In this document: positions 53,105 through 62,414 of the stretch, piece after piece | Layout of the letters: each line of letters starts with the position of its first letter | How positions within the stretch are numbered: the stretch's first letter is position 1 | Assembly: GCA_947487205.1 (NCBI GenBank) | Contig: CANKVU010000005.1 | Location: 117,605-181,604, forward strand | Length of the DNA stretch: 64,000 nucleotides | Source of the DNA: an uncultured Paracoccaceae bacterium | Lineage (GTDB): Bacteria; Pseudomonadota; Alphaproteobacteria; Rhodobacterales; Rhodobacteraceae | Direction of reading: 5' to 3' | Made by a program: the position numbers and the translations under genes | The notes under the pieces: generated by a model | What the model was told of the DNA's origin: nothing | The model's input: the letters and a program-made list of their open reading frames with translations, nothing else | Databases searched by the model: none

Positions 53105-53456
53105 CACTTGCCCTCGCGAAAGCGTTCTCCCGATCCGGCTCAGGCCGGATTTTTCCGTTGTTTTCGAGGGTTATGCGGGAGGGGCTTTGCACCGACGTCC
53201 TCGCCATAGCAGGCGGACACGTTCTCTTGAGCCCGACATTCTCCGGACCTCTCGACTGCGCGCATTCGGTGTAGAGCCCGTAACCAGAGGAAAACATTGG
53301 ACCAATTCCTCGCGCCACCTGAACACTTCGATGCCAGTGGCGTTCACGGAAAGGAACGGAAATCCAACCAGCTCTTTTTCCTGAAGCCTCGCAAGCCCCT
53401 TCCGCCATTGAGAATTTCCGCGGACGACGGCATCCTGTCGGTGAAGGAGGCTATAC
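53105..53456. other. Gene-poor junction between tRNA-Ser and the island genes
   Basis: A 352-nt stretch holding the tRNA terminator and then about 300 nt with no credible gene on either strand. Base composition drops from the very G+C-rich backbone to a more balanced mix. No second copy of the tRNA 3' end was found elsewhere in the window by eye. It may be a scar of integration or the remnant of a lost gene. Confidence 0.45.
53131..53152 (+). terminator. Rho-independent terminator of tRNA-Ser
   Basis: ATCCGGC, loop TCAG and GCCGGAT form a perfect 7-bp stem followed directly by TTTT and further T-rich sequence. The clearest intrinsic terminator in the window. Confidence 0.9.
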
Positions 53457-53723
53457 ATGGCGGAACCGGACCTCGACACCGATAAGCTCGACGACGCGGC
53501 GCTGGCGATCCTCAGCCTGACGCTGCATGACGGCAATCGCGTCTGGAAAGGGATCGACTGGTCGATCACCGACCGGCTGCACGCCAAGGGGCTGATCCAC
53601 GATCCCATCGGCAAGACGAAATCGCTCGCCCTAACGGAAGATGGGCTGGCGCGAGCGGAGGCGGCTCTCGCCGAGTTGTTCGTGAAGCCGCAGTCGAAGA
53701 ATCCAGCAAGGTCCGAACCATGA
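53457..53723 (+). CDS. DUF6429-family protein
   Basis: An 88-residue protein matching the DUF6429 pattern: LDDAALAILSLTLHDGNRVWKG, DWSITDRLHAKGLIHDPIGKTKSLALTEDGL (quoted in part as DRLHAKGLIHDPIGKTKS). The fold looks like a small winged helix, and the function is unknown. A strong AAGGAGG site precedes the ATG. It overlaps the next gene by 4 nt. Such genes are scattered in accessory regions of many proteobacteria. Confidence 0.75.
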   Translation: MAEPDLDTDKLDDAALAILSLTLHDGNRVWKGIDWSITDRLHAKGLIHDPIGKTKSLALTEDGLARAEAALAELFVKPQSKNPARSEP

Positions 53724-54106
53724 AATCGACCGATGAAGACCGCATCGCGGCGCGTCTGGCCAAACTGATGGCGATGATCTGTGTGCGCAACACGGGGATC
53801 GAGGAATTGCACGCGGGGACCGTCCCGGTCACCCACACGGGCGGTTATTCGGACGTGTTCATCACCGACGCCGACGGCCGCCAGATTCGATGGTCTGACG
53901 CGTCCCATCTCGACGACGACCAGATGCGAAGCCTGATGCGGCAGATCGTCGACCGGCTCTACACCTTTCACCTCAAGGCTGACGATCAGGGGTTCCGCGA
54001 CCACCTCGACCGTTGGCTGACCGTCGCCGAACGATGGGACGAACCGAAGCTGGATGAGTCATTCCTTGCGACCATCTCCCGCGGGGAAGCCAAACTGCCC
54101 AGTTAG
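53720..54106 (+). CDS. Hypothetical protein, partner of the DUF6429 gene
   Basis: A 128-residue soluble protein I do not recognise. It has an N-terminal amphipathic helix (EDRIAARLAKLMAMICVRN), a beta-rich middle (VTHTGGYSDVFITDADGRQ, WSDASHLDDDQMRSLMRQI) and a C-terminal helix ending in TISRGEAKLPS. Co-translated with the DUF6429 gene through an ATGA overlap, so the two products probably act together. It converges on the type III restriction gene. Confidence 0.65.
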   Translation: MKSTDEDRIAARLAKLMAMICVRNTGIEELHAGTVPVTHTGGYSDVFITDADGRQIRWSDASHLDDDQMRSLMRQIVDRLYTFHLKADDQGFRDHLDRWLTVAERWDEPKLDESFLATISRGEAKLPS

Positions 54107-54152
54107 CCATTCGCGGTCAGGTCGGGCTTCGACGGATGGTCGCCGGATCCAA

Positions 54153-56945
54153 CTATGAAACGGGTTCCACAACGGCCGAGTGCTTCGTGACAATGTCCTG
54201 AATTTCCGCGGGCTTGAACGCGACATCCCATGCCCAGTGGCCGAAGCCGCCCGCGGCGTTGACCGCCTTCACCCACTCGTTCAACGCGTCCCGCTTGGCC
54301 TTGTTCTGGGGGCTGTCGGTGCCCTTGATCTCAAGCGCCAGAATGGTGCCGCTGGCAAGGCGCACGAGGAAATCAGGAACATACCGGCGTCGTGAACCGG
54401 ACCACATGTAATAGATCTGGAAGCCGAGATGATCGTTCTTGGCATAGGCGATGACGTCTTGGCGCTTCTCGAAGATGTTGGCGGCATGTCCCTCCCAAGA
54501 CGAATCCCCGACGAGATGGCTGATATGCGACTTGGTGGTCGGAAAGCAGGGCTTGGTGGTGTACCAGGTCCGCATCTGGCCGGTGGCGCCGATCGGGTTT
54601 TCCTCGTCGAACACCGGCGTCAGGCGCTCCGTGTTCTGCTCGGTCACGTTGCTCAGCACATGCTGAACGACAAGGTCGATGTTGAGTGCGATCAGAATCC
54701 GCCGCCGAAGCGGGTCAGAGTGGAACAGCGACGGGATGTCGAGGCGGTCGGAGTTGAGGAACGCCTCGACGATCCTGACCAGCTGCGCCGCGAGATACTC
54801 ATGGCTACCCGAAAAGCCGTGGCTGAGTTCGGCGAAGGCCTTCCGCGCTGCCTGAAAGACGAGACGTTGCAGGCGGAAGCCGTCTGGCAGCTTCTCGAGG
54901 TCGATGGCTGTCACCTTGCCCATATCCGTCGCGCCGCCGAGCGCAGGAGCCAATTCCGCGCTGATCGGCGTGCTGGCAGGGTCGAGCACGAGCGGCGCTA
55001 CCTTGCCCCAGTCTATGGTCAGCTGCGGTCTCACGACCGTTTCAACCCGCAGCACGTTCGGCCAGCGAATTTCCAGGTGGGCCCGCTCGGGCACGACTTC
55101 GATCTGGGTGGTCGGCTTCGGCGGCGGCGGAGCTTCCCCGCCTTCGCCTGTTTCCGAAATGGAAAGCGGCACACCGAAGACATTGACGTATTCGGGCAGG
55201 AACAGGCCATTCTCGTCAGTGTCGTAGGACACCCTACGCAATCCTCGCCCGACGACCTGTTCGCAGAGTAGCTGGGATGTGAAGGCGCGGAGACCCATGA
55301 TGTGCGTGACGTTCTTGGCGTCCCATCCCTCCGACAGCATCGCGACCGATATGACGTTCTGCAGGTCTTGTCCGGCCGCTCCCCGCTTCCCGACATTGTC
55401 CACGATCTCGCGCAGCAGTTCTTCCTTCTTCAGGGCGCGGAACTGTTGGCGGCGGGTCTCGGGGATGGTCGCGGCGTCGATGATTGCCTTCAGCCGCGCC
55501 TCGTAATCCTTGTCGGATGTCGCGGTCTCGCCGATCTCAGCCTTTTCCAGCACCTTGGAATCGACCCGGAGCGTTCGGGTCGGTGCGTGCAGTTCGGGCC
55601 AGTGCGCATCGCCCTTGTTGAAATAGGTCTCGATGCGGGCTGCGGTTTCGGTGCGGTTGCAGACCGTCAACATGACCGGCGGGGAATGATGCCCGGCCTC
55701 CTGCCATTGCGCCCGGGTTTCCCGCCAGTCGGCACCGAGCAACGTATACGCGTCCTGGACCAGCTTTGGCAGCGCCTCGTGCGCTTCGGCCTTGCGGTTC
55801 AGGTCTTCGGAAACGGTCGGGTCGCGGTAGATGTGGTAGAGCTTTGAACGCAGCGTCTTCGCATCCGGAACCGCATCGTCGCGGACGACCACGCGCGGTG
55901 TCTTCACCAGCCCGGCCTCGATCGCGTCGTTCAGGCCGAAATCCGAGATGATCCAGTCGAACAGAGCCGTATCGGTGCTCTTCTTGCCAGTCGGCGCGAA
56001 GGGCGTGGCCGAGAGGTCGAAGCAGCGCTGGATGCGCCGGGTTTTGTGGATGCGGTCGAGGCCTTCGATCCAGCGCGTCGCCTCGTCGAGGTCGATGCCA
56101 TGCTCCTCGGCATGCTTCTTGCTGATCTTCACCTCGGGCGGTTTGCGATAGGCGTGGTGCGCCTCGTCGTTGATGACGATGATATCCTTGTGCGCCGCCA
56201 GCTTGCCCAGCACGCGCCGCGTGAAGGCCTCGTCGGACTCGCGCCCTTTCTTCACCACGGATCGCTCCGCTTCCTTCAGCGGCATCAGCGTGTGCCAGTT
56301 CTCGATCAGCACCTCAGCCTGGTTCAGCTTCTGGCGCAGGGCCTCGGACGGGCAAAGGTTGAACTCGTCATAGTAGCTGCCCTCGCTGGGCAGCAGCACC
56401 TGCAGCCGTTCCTTCACGGTCAGCCCCGGTGCCACGATGAACACGACGCGGCTGAAATCCTTGTTCCGCTTCGGATAGGTCAGCGCGTTCAGCACCTGCC
56501 AGGTGATGATCATCGCCATCACCGTGGTCTTGCCCGCGCCCGTCGCCATCTTGTTGCAGAGACGCTCCCACACCCCGCCATCGCCGGGGATCGCGATGCC
56601 CTGCTTGTAGGCTTCGGCGCCTTCGACCCACCAGATCAGCGTCTCGATCGCCTCAAGCTGGCAGAAGTAGAACGGATGCTGCCGCGCCTCGCGGTCGTGC
56701 CAATGCTCCAGCAGCTTGCGGGTGACGATGGTCACGCCGGGCCAACCGTCGTCGCGCCACTGATCCACGCGGGTGCGGATCGTGTTCACCAGATCCAGCA
56801 CCTCGGTGCGCTTGGTGTTGCTGCGCGCGTCAAAGACCTCGTAGCTCGCGGGCCGCCGCTCAGACTTGATCTCCAGCTTGCCGCCCTTGGCTTCGACCCA
56901 ATGCTGCGCCGGGCAGACGAACGGCGAATTGATGATGAGGGACAT
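54153..56945 (-). CDS. res: Type III restriction endonuclease subunit (Res)
   Basis: A 930-residue helicase-nuclease that acts with Mod to cut unmodified DNA. SF2 helicase motifs: Walker A ATGAGKT at 134-140, DEAH at 260-263 (INDEAHHAYR), motif III LSATPF and motif VI QVVGRGLRR. The C-terminal PD-(D/E)xK nuclease is Asp858, Glu872 and Lys874 in YVPDFLVRLASG and ALEIKG. All catalytic residues are present, so it should be active. The start MSLIINSPF at 56943-56945 is 4 nt after the mod stop; the open frame upstream overlaps mod and is not used. Confidence 0.95.
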   Translation of the reverse strand: MSLIINSPFVCPAQHWVEAKGGKLEIKSERRPASYEVFDARSNTKRTEVLDLVNTIRTRVDQWRDDGWPGVTIVTRKLLEHWHDREARQHPFYFCQLEAIETLIWWVEGAEAYKQGIAIPGDGGVWERLCNKMATGAGKTTVMAMIITWQVLNALTYPKRNKDFSRVVFIVAPGLTVKERLQVLLPSEGSYYDEFNLCPSEALRQKLNQAEVLIENWHTLMPLKEAERSVVKKGRESDEAFTRRVLGKLAAHKDIIVINDEAHHAYRKPPEVKISKKHAEEHGIDLDEATRWIEGLDRIHKTRRIQRCFDLSATPFAPTGKKSTDTALFDWIISDFGLNDAIEAGLVKTPRVVVRDDAVPDAKTLRSKLYHIYRDPTVSEDLNRKAEAHEALPKLVQDAYTLLGADWRETRAQWQEAGHHSPPVMLTVCNRTETAARIETYFNKGDAHWPELHAPTRTLRVDSKVLEKAEIGETATSDKDYEARLKAIIDAATIPETRRQQFRALKKEELLREIVDNVGKRGAAGQDLQNVISVAMLSEGWDAKNVTHIMGLRAFTSQLLCEQVVGRGLRRVSYDTDENGLFLPEYVNVFGVPLSISETGEGGEAPPPPKPTTQIEVVPERAHLEIRWPNVLRVETVVRPQLTIDWGKVAPLVLDPASTPISAELAPALGGATDMGKVTAIDLEKLPDGFRLQRLVFQAARKAFAELSHGFSGSHEYLAAQLVRIVEAFLNSDRLDIPSLFHSDPLRRRILIALNIDLVVQHVLSNVTEQNTERLTPVFDEENPIGATGQMRTWYTTKPCFPTTKSHISHLVGDSSWEGHAANIFEKRQDVIAYAKNDHLGFQIYYMWSGSRRRYVPDFLVRLASGTILALEIKGTDSPQNKAKRDALNEWVKAVNAAGGFGHWAWDVAFKPAEIQDIVTKHSAVVEPVS

Positions 56946-56949
56946 GGGC

Positions 56950-59900
56950 TTATCCCTCCAGCGGCATGATCTTGAGCGACTCGATCCCGCGGTCGTCCAC
57001 GATCTTGACCGCGATCCGGCGGTTCTCGCCCGCCTCAAAGGGCAGCGAGACGGTTCCGTGGAACTGTTCCAGCAGATCCTCGTCCAGCTCTGCCCGCACC
57101 GTCTTGCGCAGGCGGTTCCAGCCGCCCTTGGCATCCGCCATCGGGAAGAACACCTGATGCGGCATCAGCGAGCGGTTGTCGTAATCCACATCCAGCGACC
57201 ACATGGCGATCTGCTTGGTGCCGCCCGAGACCAGATCGCCTTTGCGCGGATCGAAATAGTCGAAGCCGTTGACCTGAACCTCCCACAACCCGTCCTTGCG
57301 CTTGCGCAGGTCCACATCGGGTTGGCCCATCAGCCAGAACGACTGGTTGGAACTTCGGCCCTTCTTCAGATCCTCGGTCAAGAGGTCGGTGTTCATCTGC
57401 GCCTTGAGCAGCGTCACGCCCGGCCAGTTCACCTCGTCGATGTCCTTCGCGGCCTCCGGGTCGAAGGTGAAGGCGCAGAACAGGATGAATTTCGGCGAAG
57501 GGCGCAGGGTCTCGGCCTCGGTCAGCGCCAGTTCCACCTGCCGCTGCTCCAGCGCCGCGTGTTCGGGGCCAAAGCTGACGACGACACGCTCGCCCGAATC
57601 AGTCAGCGATCCGCTGGCGTGGATGTGTTTCAACCCCGGCAGCGTCTCGAACTCGGCGAAGCGCAGCATGGCGCCGCCCTTGCCGCGCACGCCGGTCTTC
57701 AAGAGTTCGTCGCGCCACAACGCCTGGCGCGAGGTCTCGCCGGAGCGGGCGAGGGTCTCGTTGGCCTCTTGCGGCGGGATGCTGTCGTCCAGCGACAGGA
57801 CGGTGGGCGCCGGCACCGCCTCGACCGAGAAGGGGCCGCAAATGCGCAGCTTGGATTTGTCGACGCGCGGCTTGTCGTAGAGCGTTTCCTGCTCGGCATG
57901 GTCACTGATGCTTTGATCCATGCGGCGCTGCATCGCCTGCCGGGCGGAGTGGAATGCGTCGAAGGATGCGCGGGCGGCATCGGGCCAGAGCGGGTGGTCA
58001 TCCTTGTCGAGCGGCCAGTCGAAGGGCACCTCCCATTCGTGCAGCGTGTCGCCCTTGGCGAAATCCACCGGCTTGCCCTTGCGCACGCCCTGCGTGGGCT
58101 TGAGCGGTTTCGGCGGGCTGGCGGTCAGGGCGGTGTTGAGGTCGGCCAGCGCCGCCGCGATCTTCGGGCGGTCCTCGTCGTAGATCGTGTCGAGGTCGGG
58201 GTTGTTGGCGATGCTTTTCAGCGTGATGTGCGGCACGGTTTCATAGTCGAAACCGCCGCCCAGCCCCTCATGCGGATAGCGCAGGGCGTAATAGTCGAAG
58301 CTGGCGGTCATCAGCCGCTGCTTGGCCAGCGTGATCGCCACGCGAGACGTGTCACAGGTGATCCAGCGCCGCCCCCATTTCTCGGCAACGAAGGCGGTGG
58401 TGCCGGAGCCGCAGGTGGGATCGAGTACCAGATCGCCGGGATCGGTGGTCATCAGAAGGCAGCGTTCTACCACTCGAGTATAGGTTTGGACGACGTAGTC
58501 CTTTTCAATTGCGAAGGTGCTCTGGACCGTATCGTCCCACCAATTGGTGATAGCTTTAACGGGGAAATCTTCGCTGAAGCGTTTGTAGGTGAGTGTGTTG
58601 CCAACCGGAAGAAGCCGCCCGCCCTTCGCGAGCCGGGTCATGCCTTTCTCGTTGGTTTTCCAATAGGAGTTCGCCGAAGGCTTTAACGATTGCCCAAAAA
58701 TCTCGACATTGAAACCCGTCTTCTCACCGCCGCTCTGAGAGGTGATGTTCGAGGTTCGAAATAGCTTACCTTCATATTCTCCGGTTCGCTTCTCTGCGGC
58801 AGTGAGCCTACGCCATTCACCGCTGGCAAACTCCACCGCGGGGAACGCGTATGTGTCGCCTTCAACACTCTGGAAAATTTGGTGATACTTCATAGCATCG
58901 GATCTCGAATACCAGACAAGGTAATCATTAATCTGATCCAGCCCTGCGCTCCCAACAGACGAGGTTTTCTTGAACGGGATGATCGCACGGAAGTTTTCCG
59001 CGCCCATAACTTCGTCCATCATCTCCCGAACATGGTGCAGGTTTTCATCCGAAATCTGCACGAACACCGACCCGCTCTCGGTCAAGAGTTCCCGCGACAG
59101 CATCAGTCGGTCGCGCAGATAGGTGAGGTAGGAGTGGATGCCGAGTTCCCAGGTGTCGCGGAACGCCTTGATCATCTCGGGTTCTTGCGTCAGGTCGGCG
59201 TCTGACCGGTCCTTCACGTCGCGCTTGTTGGTGAAGGGCTGGAAGTTCGACCCATATTTGATGCCATAGGGCGGGTCGATGTAGATCATCTGGACCTTGC
59301 CGCCCATGCTCTCCTTGGTCAGGAGCGAGTTCATCACCAAGAGGCTGTCGCCCGCCACCAGCCGGTTCGACCAGCCCTTTTCGTGGTGGTAGAAATCCAA
59401 CGCCTGGCGCAGCGGCAGGTTCTCGAACGGTGCCGCGAACAGGTCCGGCTGCCGCCACTGCGTGGCAGGTTCCTTGCCCTTCAGCCGCTTCGCCGCATTG
59501 GCGAGGATCGTCGCCGGGTCCACCCGTTCGTGCACATGCAGCGAGACGGTATCGACCTCGACGCTCGTCCGCTCCGCCTTGCCCGTCCAGTTCAGATAGG
59601 GCGCCTGCAGCCGCTTCAGCTCCTGCAGCGCGTCCTTCATCCGTTCGGGGTCGCCCGAGGCCAGCGCCTCGTCGATCAGCCGTTCGATCCCCGCCCGCGC
59701 AGAGTCGAAGTTTAGCACCGGGTCGAGATGCGGGTCGTAGGCCCAGACCGTCTTGTCCCCATCAGGATCGGTGCCGGCATGGACCATCCCAACCTCGGGG
59801 TTGTTCACCCGCGTCTCGCCATGGCGGTAGGACAGCACCTGCACCGGCCCATCCGGCCTGCGCGCGGCCTTCTTCCCGACCTTGGCCCGCGGCTTGCGCG

Positions 59901-60192
59901 GCGCGGCCTCTTCGGTGTGGGTCAGTTCGAACCCATCGTCCTCGTCGCTCTCATCCTCGTCGAGGTCGTCATCCTCATCGTCCGGATCGTCGGTCACGCG
60001 GAAGATCGACCCGCCACGTCCCTTGCCACGCCCCAGCACACCCTCATCGATCAGCGCATCGCGCGCGGCGATGTAGTCGTCCTCGGCCAGGTCCGGCATG
60101 TGCTCGCGCAGCAGCGCCAGCATGGCCCCGTTGCCGATGGTGGAACCGTCTTCGGGTGACAGGGTCAGGATCAGGTCGGAAATGTCGGACAT
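56950..60192 (-). CDS. mod: Type III DNA methyltransferase subunit (Mod)
   Basis: A 1080-residue adenine-N6 methyltransferase of beta order: catalytic DPPY at 306-309 (YIDPPYGIKYGSNF), a target-recognition region at ~405-560, and the SAM site DPTCGSGTTA from 591. An unusual N-terminal extension has a winged-helix-like domain (1-60, ALLREHMPDLAEDDYIAARD) and a very acidic linker at ~68-88 (DDEDDDLDEDESDEDD). It methylates one strand of an asymmetric site and directs Res. The target sequence cannot be read from sequence. Most typical Mod proteins are 550-700 residues, so the long C-terminal part (after ~650) is also notable. Confidence 0.94.
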   Translation of the reverse strand: MSDISDLILTLSPEDGSTIGNGAMLALLREHMPDLAEDDYIAARDALIDEGVLGRGKGRGGSIFRVTDDPDDEDDDLDEDESDEDDGFELTHTEEAAPRKPRAKVGKKAARRPDGPVQVLSYRHGETRVNNPEVGMVHAGTDPDGDKTVWAYDPHLDPVLNFDSARAGIERLIDEALASGDPERMKDALQELKRLQAPYLNWTGKAERTSVEVDTVSLHVHERVDPATILANAAKRLKGKEPATQWRQPDLFAAPFENLPLRQALDFYHHEKGWSNRLVAGDSLLVMNSLLTKESMGGKVQMIYIDPPYGIKYGSNFQPFTNKRDVKDRSDADLTQEPEMIKAFRDTWELGIHSYLTYLRDRLMLSRELLTESGSVFVQISDENLHHVREMMDEVMGAENFRAIIPFKKTSSVGSAGLDQINDYLVWYSRSDAMKYHQIFQSVEGDTYAFPAVEFASGEWRRLTAAEKRTGEYEGKLFRTSNITSQSGGEKTGFNVEIFGQSLKPSANSYWKTNEKGMTRLAKGGRLLPVGNTLTYKRFSEDFPVKAITNWWDDTVQSTFAIEKDYVVQTYTRVVERCLLMTTDPGDLVLDPTCGSGTTAFVAEKWGRRWITCDTSRVAITLAKQRLMTASFDYYALRYPHEGLGGGFDYETVPHITLKSIANNPDLDTIYDEDRPKIAAALADLNTALTASPPKPLKPTQGVRKGKPVDFAKGDTLHEWEVPFDWPLDKDDHPLWPDAARASFDAFHSARQAMQRRMDQSISDHAEQETLYDKPRVDKSKLRICGPFSVEAVPAPTVLSLDDSIPPQEANETLARSGETSRQALWRDELLKTGVRGKGGAMLRFAEFETLPGLKHIHASGSLTDSGERVVVSFGPEHAALEQRQVELALTEAETLRPSPKFILFCAFTFDPEAAKDIDEVNWPGVTLLKAQMNTDLLTEDLKKGRSSNQSFWLMGQPDVDLRKRKDGLWEVQVNGFDYFDPRKGDLVSGGTKQIAMWSLDVDYDNRSLMPHQVFFPMADAKGGWNRLRKTVRAELDEDLLEQFHGTVSLPFEAGENRRIAVKIVDDRGIESLKIMPLEG

Positions 60193-60265
60193 GCGGCGCA
60201 GAAACTCACGAAAAGGTCTTGTTTTAAATTACCTATCGCGCCGATTGCCATTTTGCACGCGGGAA

Positions 60266-60658
60266 TCAGTTAACGTCGGACCAGAGCGCGTGCTGCTCTT
60301 TCCAGTCGGCTGGAAACGGGTCCATCAAATTGGCGAGTGTAATATTCGCGGGGTGGCGGCCGTCCATCACGGCATCGACGAGTTCGGGGGAAAGAAGCGA
60401 CAACCGCATCAGCCGCGCCATGTAGGTGAAGGCGATCCCCTCCTTCTCGGCCAGCTCGGAAATCGACGCGAACTCGCCCGACTCCAGCATCCGCTTCCAG
60501 CGAAACGCGCGCGCCAGCGCTTTGACCAGCGTGTTGTCCAGCTTTCGTGCTTGTGCGGCGCCCTCCGGCAGCACCATCTCCTTCCGCCCGCCGCGCTTCA
60601 CGACGCGGAACGGGACATGGATGGTGATGGTGTCGGGGATCGGCGTGTCGCGGGTCAT
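60266..60658 (-). CDS. Small HTH-like protein of the recombinase module
   Basis: A 130-residue basic protein. The opening TITIHVPFRVVKRGGRKEM is beta-rich; the middle FASISELAEKEGIAFTYMARL reads as a helix-turn-helix of ParB/KorB-like type; the end HPANITLANLMDPFPADWKEQ is characteristic of small proteins beside serine recombinases in alphaproteobacteria. It may assist recombination or regulate the module. The start overlaps the recombinase stop by 4 nt. Confidence 0.7.
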   Translation of the reverse strand: MTRDTPIPDTITIHVPFRVVKRGGRKEMVLPEGAAQARKLDNTLVKALARAFRWKRMLESGEFASISELAEKEGIAFTYMARLMRLSLLSPELVDAVMDGRHPANITLANLMDPFPADWKEQHALWSDVN

Positions 60659-61962
60659 GCTGCTGCTCCAATGTCGATAGCCATTTCGCGCGCCAGTGCC
60701 GCCAGCCCCTCCATGCGCAGGCGGAGTTTGATCCCGCTGACGCCGATCTCGACCCGCTCGGCCAACAGGGCCACAATGCGCGCCTGTTCAGCCGGGAAGA
60801 GCTCGTCCCACAATGGATCGAGCTTCTGGAGGGCTGCGCGAGCGTCTGCCTCAGTGATTCCGTCGTCCTGCGTCCGCGCCGACTTCCATGTCCCAGCCAC
60901 GATCTCGGGCTGGCGGAACACGGCGCGAAGCTGGTCGATGACGGCGGCCTCAATCTCCCCCGCAGGCACCCGGCCGATGGGACACGCCCCCGCGCCGTGC
61001 TTCAGCACCGTCTGGCTGACATAGTAGCGGTAGAGCCTGCCGCCCTTGCGGGTGTGGGTCGGCGAGAACGCGGCGCCATCGGGACCGAAGAGTAGTCCCT
61101 TCAGCAGCGCGGGCGTGTCGGCGCGAGTCCGGGCGGCGCGCTTGCGGGGGCTTTCCTGCAGGATGGCGTGAACCTTGTCCCAAGTCTCGCGGTCGATGAT
61201 CGCGTCGTGTTCGCCGGGATAGCTGTCGCCCTTGTGGACCGACTCGCCAAGGTATGCCCGGTTCGCAAGCATCCGGTAGAGATACTTCTTGTCGATCCGG
61301 TTGCCACGAGGCGTCCCGAGCCCCCGTGCGTCGACCTCGCGGGCCAGCACCGTGCAGGAGCCGATCTCGATGAAGCGGGCGAAGATCCAGCGCACATGCG
61401 CGGCGGTGTCCGCGTCGACCAACAGCTTCCGATTTTCCACCCGGTAGCCGAAGGGCGGCACCCCACCCATCCACATGCCCTTCTTGCGGCTGGCGGCGAC
61501 CTTGTCGCGGATGCGCTCAGCCGTCACCTCCCGCTCGAACTGGGCGAAGGAGAGCAGGATGTTCAATGTCAGCCGCCCCATCGAGGTGGTGGTGTTGAAG
61601 GACTGCGTCACCGAGACGAAGGTCACGCCGTTCCGGTCGAACACCTCGACCAGCTTGGCGAAGTCGGCCAGCGAGCGGCTGAGGCGGTCGATCTTGTAGA
61701 CGACGACCACATCGACCAGCCCGTCCTCGATATCGGCCATCAACCGCTTCAGGCCGGGGCGCTCCAGCGTCCCGCCGGAGATGCCGCCGTCGTCATACTG
61801 ATCGCGCACCAGCACCCAGCCCTCGGACCGCTGGCTGGCGATGTAGGCTTCGCAGGCCTCTCGTTGGGCGTGGAGGCTGTTGAACTCCTGCTCCAGCCCT
61901 TCCTCGGAGGATTTCCGGGTGTAGACTGCGCAGCGCAGCTTGCGGACGACGGGTTTCGTCAT
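60655..61962 (-). CDS. Serine site-specific recombinase (resolvase/invertase superfamily, large type)
   Basis: A 435-residue recombinase. The N-terminal catalytic domain has the nucleophile Ser18 in VYTRKSSEE, DDGGISGGTLERPGL, VYKIDRLSRSLAD and ILLSFAQFEREVTAERIRDK (in part). Then follow a recombinase domain (PFGYRVENRKLL, ARGLGTPRGNRIDKKYL) and a zinc-ribbon-like segment that has only one clear Cys (ACPIGRVPA), so the usual Cys cluster is degenerate. It is probably able to catalyse integration or excision of the surrounding element. The start MTKPVVRKLR at 61960-61962 lies in the ATGA overlap with the DUF2924 gene. Confidence 0.93.
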   Translation of the reverse strand: MTKPVVRKLRCAVYTRKSSEEGLEQEFNSLHAQREACEAYIASQRSEGWVLVRDQYDDGGISGGTLERPGLKRLMADIEDGLVDVVVVYKIDRLSRSLADFAKLVEVFDRNGVTFVSVTQSFNTTTSMGRLTLNILLSFAQFEREVTAERIRDKVAASRKKGMWMGGVPPFGYRVENRKLLVDADTAAHVRWIFARFIEIGSCTVLAREVDARGLGTPRGNRIDKKYLYRMLANRAYLGESVHKGDSYPGEHDAIIDRETWDKVHAILQESPRKRAARTRADTPALLKGLLFGPDGAAFSPTHTRKGGRLYRYYVSQTVLKHGAGACPIGRVPAGEIEAAVIDQLRAVFRQPEIVAGTWKSARTQDDGITEADARAALQKLDPLWDELFPAEQARIVALLAERVEIGVSGIKLRLRMEGLAALAREMAIDIGAAA

Positions 61963-62414
61963 GTCCGCCCCCTGTGGTTCTTGAGCCCGAAGAAGACCCA
62001 GCCGTTCCAGCGCGTGCCGGTGATAGCGCGCGCGATGGCGGACAGCGACTTGTACGGCCGCCCCTGCCATTCGAAGCCGTCAGCGGTGACCGTGACGATG
62101 TATTCGACGCCCTGCCATTCGCGCAGCAGCCGCGTGCCGGTGATGGGGCGGTCGCGGTCGAGGCGCAGTCCGCGCTTCATCTTGTCCCCGCCATCGAGTT
62201 CCTCACCCAGCCGTTCCAGCCGCCGGACGGTCTCGGGCTTCAGCCCGCCATAGGCGAGTTCCTGAATGCGGTAGGCCAGCCTGCTTTCGAGGTAGCGCCG
62301 GTTGAACGGCGGCGGTTCGCTCTCGAACAACTCGCGCCACTGCTGCTTCAGGTCGGGCGTCGGCGTGGTCTTCAGCGCGGCCAGGCGCGCGGGGATGGTG
62401 TCGTGAGTCGTCAT
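61959..62414 (-). CDS. DUF2924 protein of the recombinase module
   Basis: A 151-residue DUF2924 protein. Seen: the N-terminal LKQQWRELFESEPPPFNRRYLESRLAYRIQELAYGG (in part: FNRRYLESRLAYRIQELAYGG, 21 residues, so given as FNRRYLESRL and YRIQELAYGG), then GTRLLREWQGVEYIVTV, GFEWQGRPYKSLSAIAR and ITGTRWNGWVFFGL. This family almost always accompanies serine recombinases in alphaproteobacterial prophages and islands. The C-terminal half resembles a small DNA-binding fold. Coupled at both ends by 4-nt overlaps. Confidence 0.88.
   Translation of the reverse strand: MTTHDTIPARLAALKTTPTPDLKQQWRELFESEPPPFNRRYLESRLAYRIQELAYGGLKPETVRRLERLGEELDGGDKMKRGLRLDRDRPITGTRLLREWQGVEYIVTVTADGFEWQGRPYKSLSAIARAITGTRWNGWVFFGLKNHRGRT

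Noticed and set aside
52395..53408. A minus-strand frame running across the tRNA-Ser gene
   Set aside because: It contains the GIRTLETVSRLHTFQACAF-type peptide that arises from translating tRNA-Ser backwards, a well-known spurious annotation.
53171..54004. A 277-codon minus-strand frame opposite the DUF6429 pair
   Set aside because: No ribosome site or recognisable domain. The plus-strand pair has AAGGAGG, an ATGA overlap and a family match. The part over 53171-53456 has no better candidate, so that stretch was left as gene-poor.
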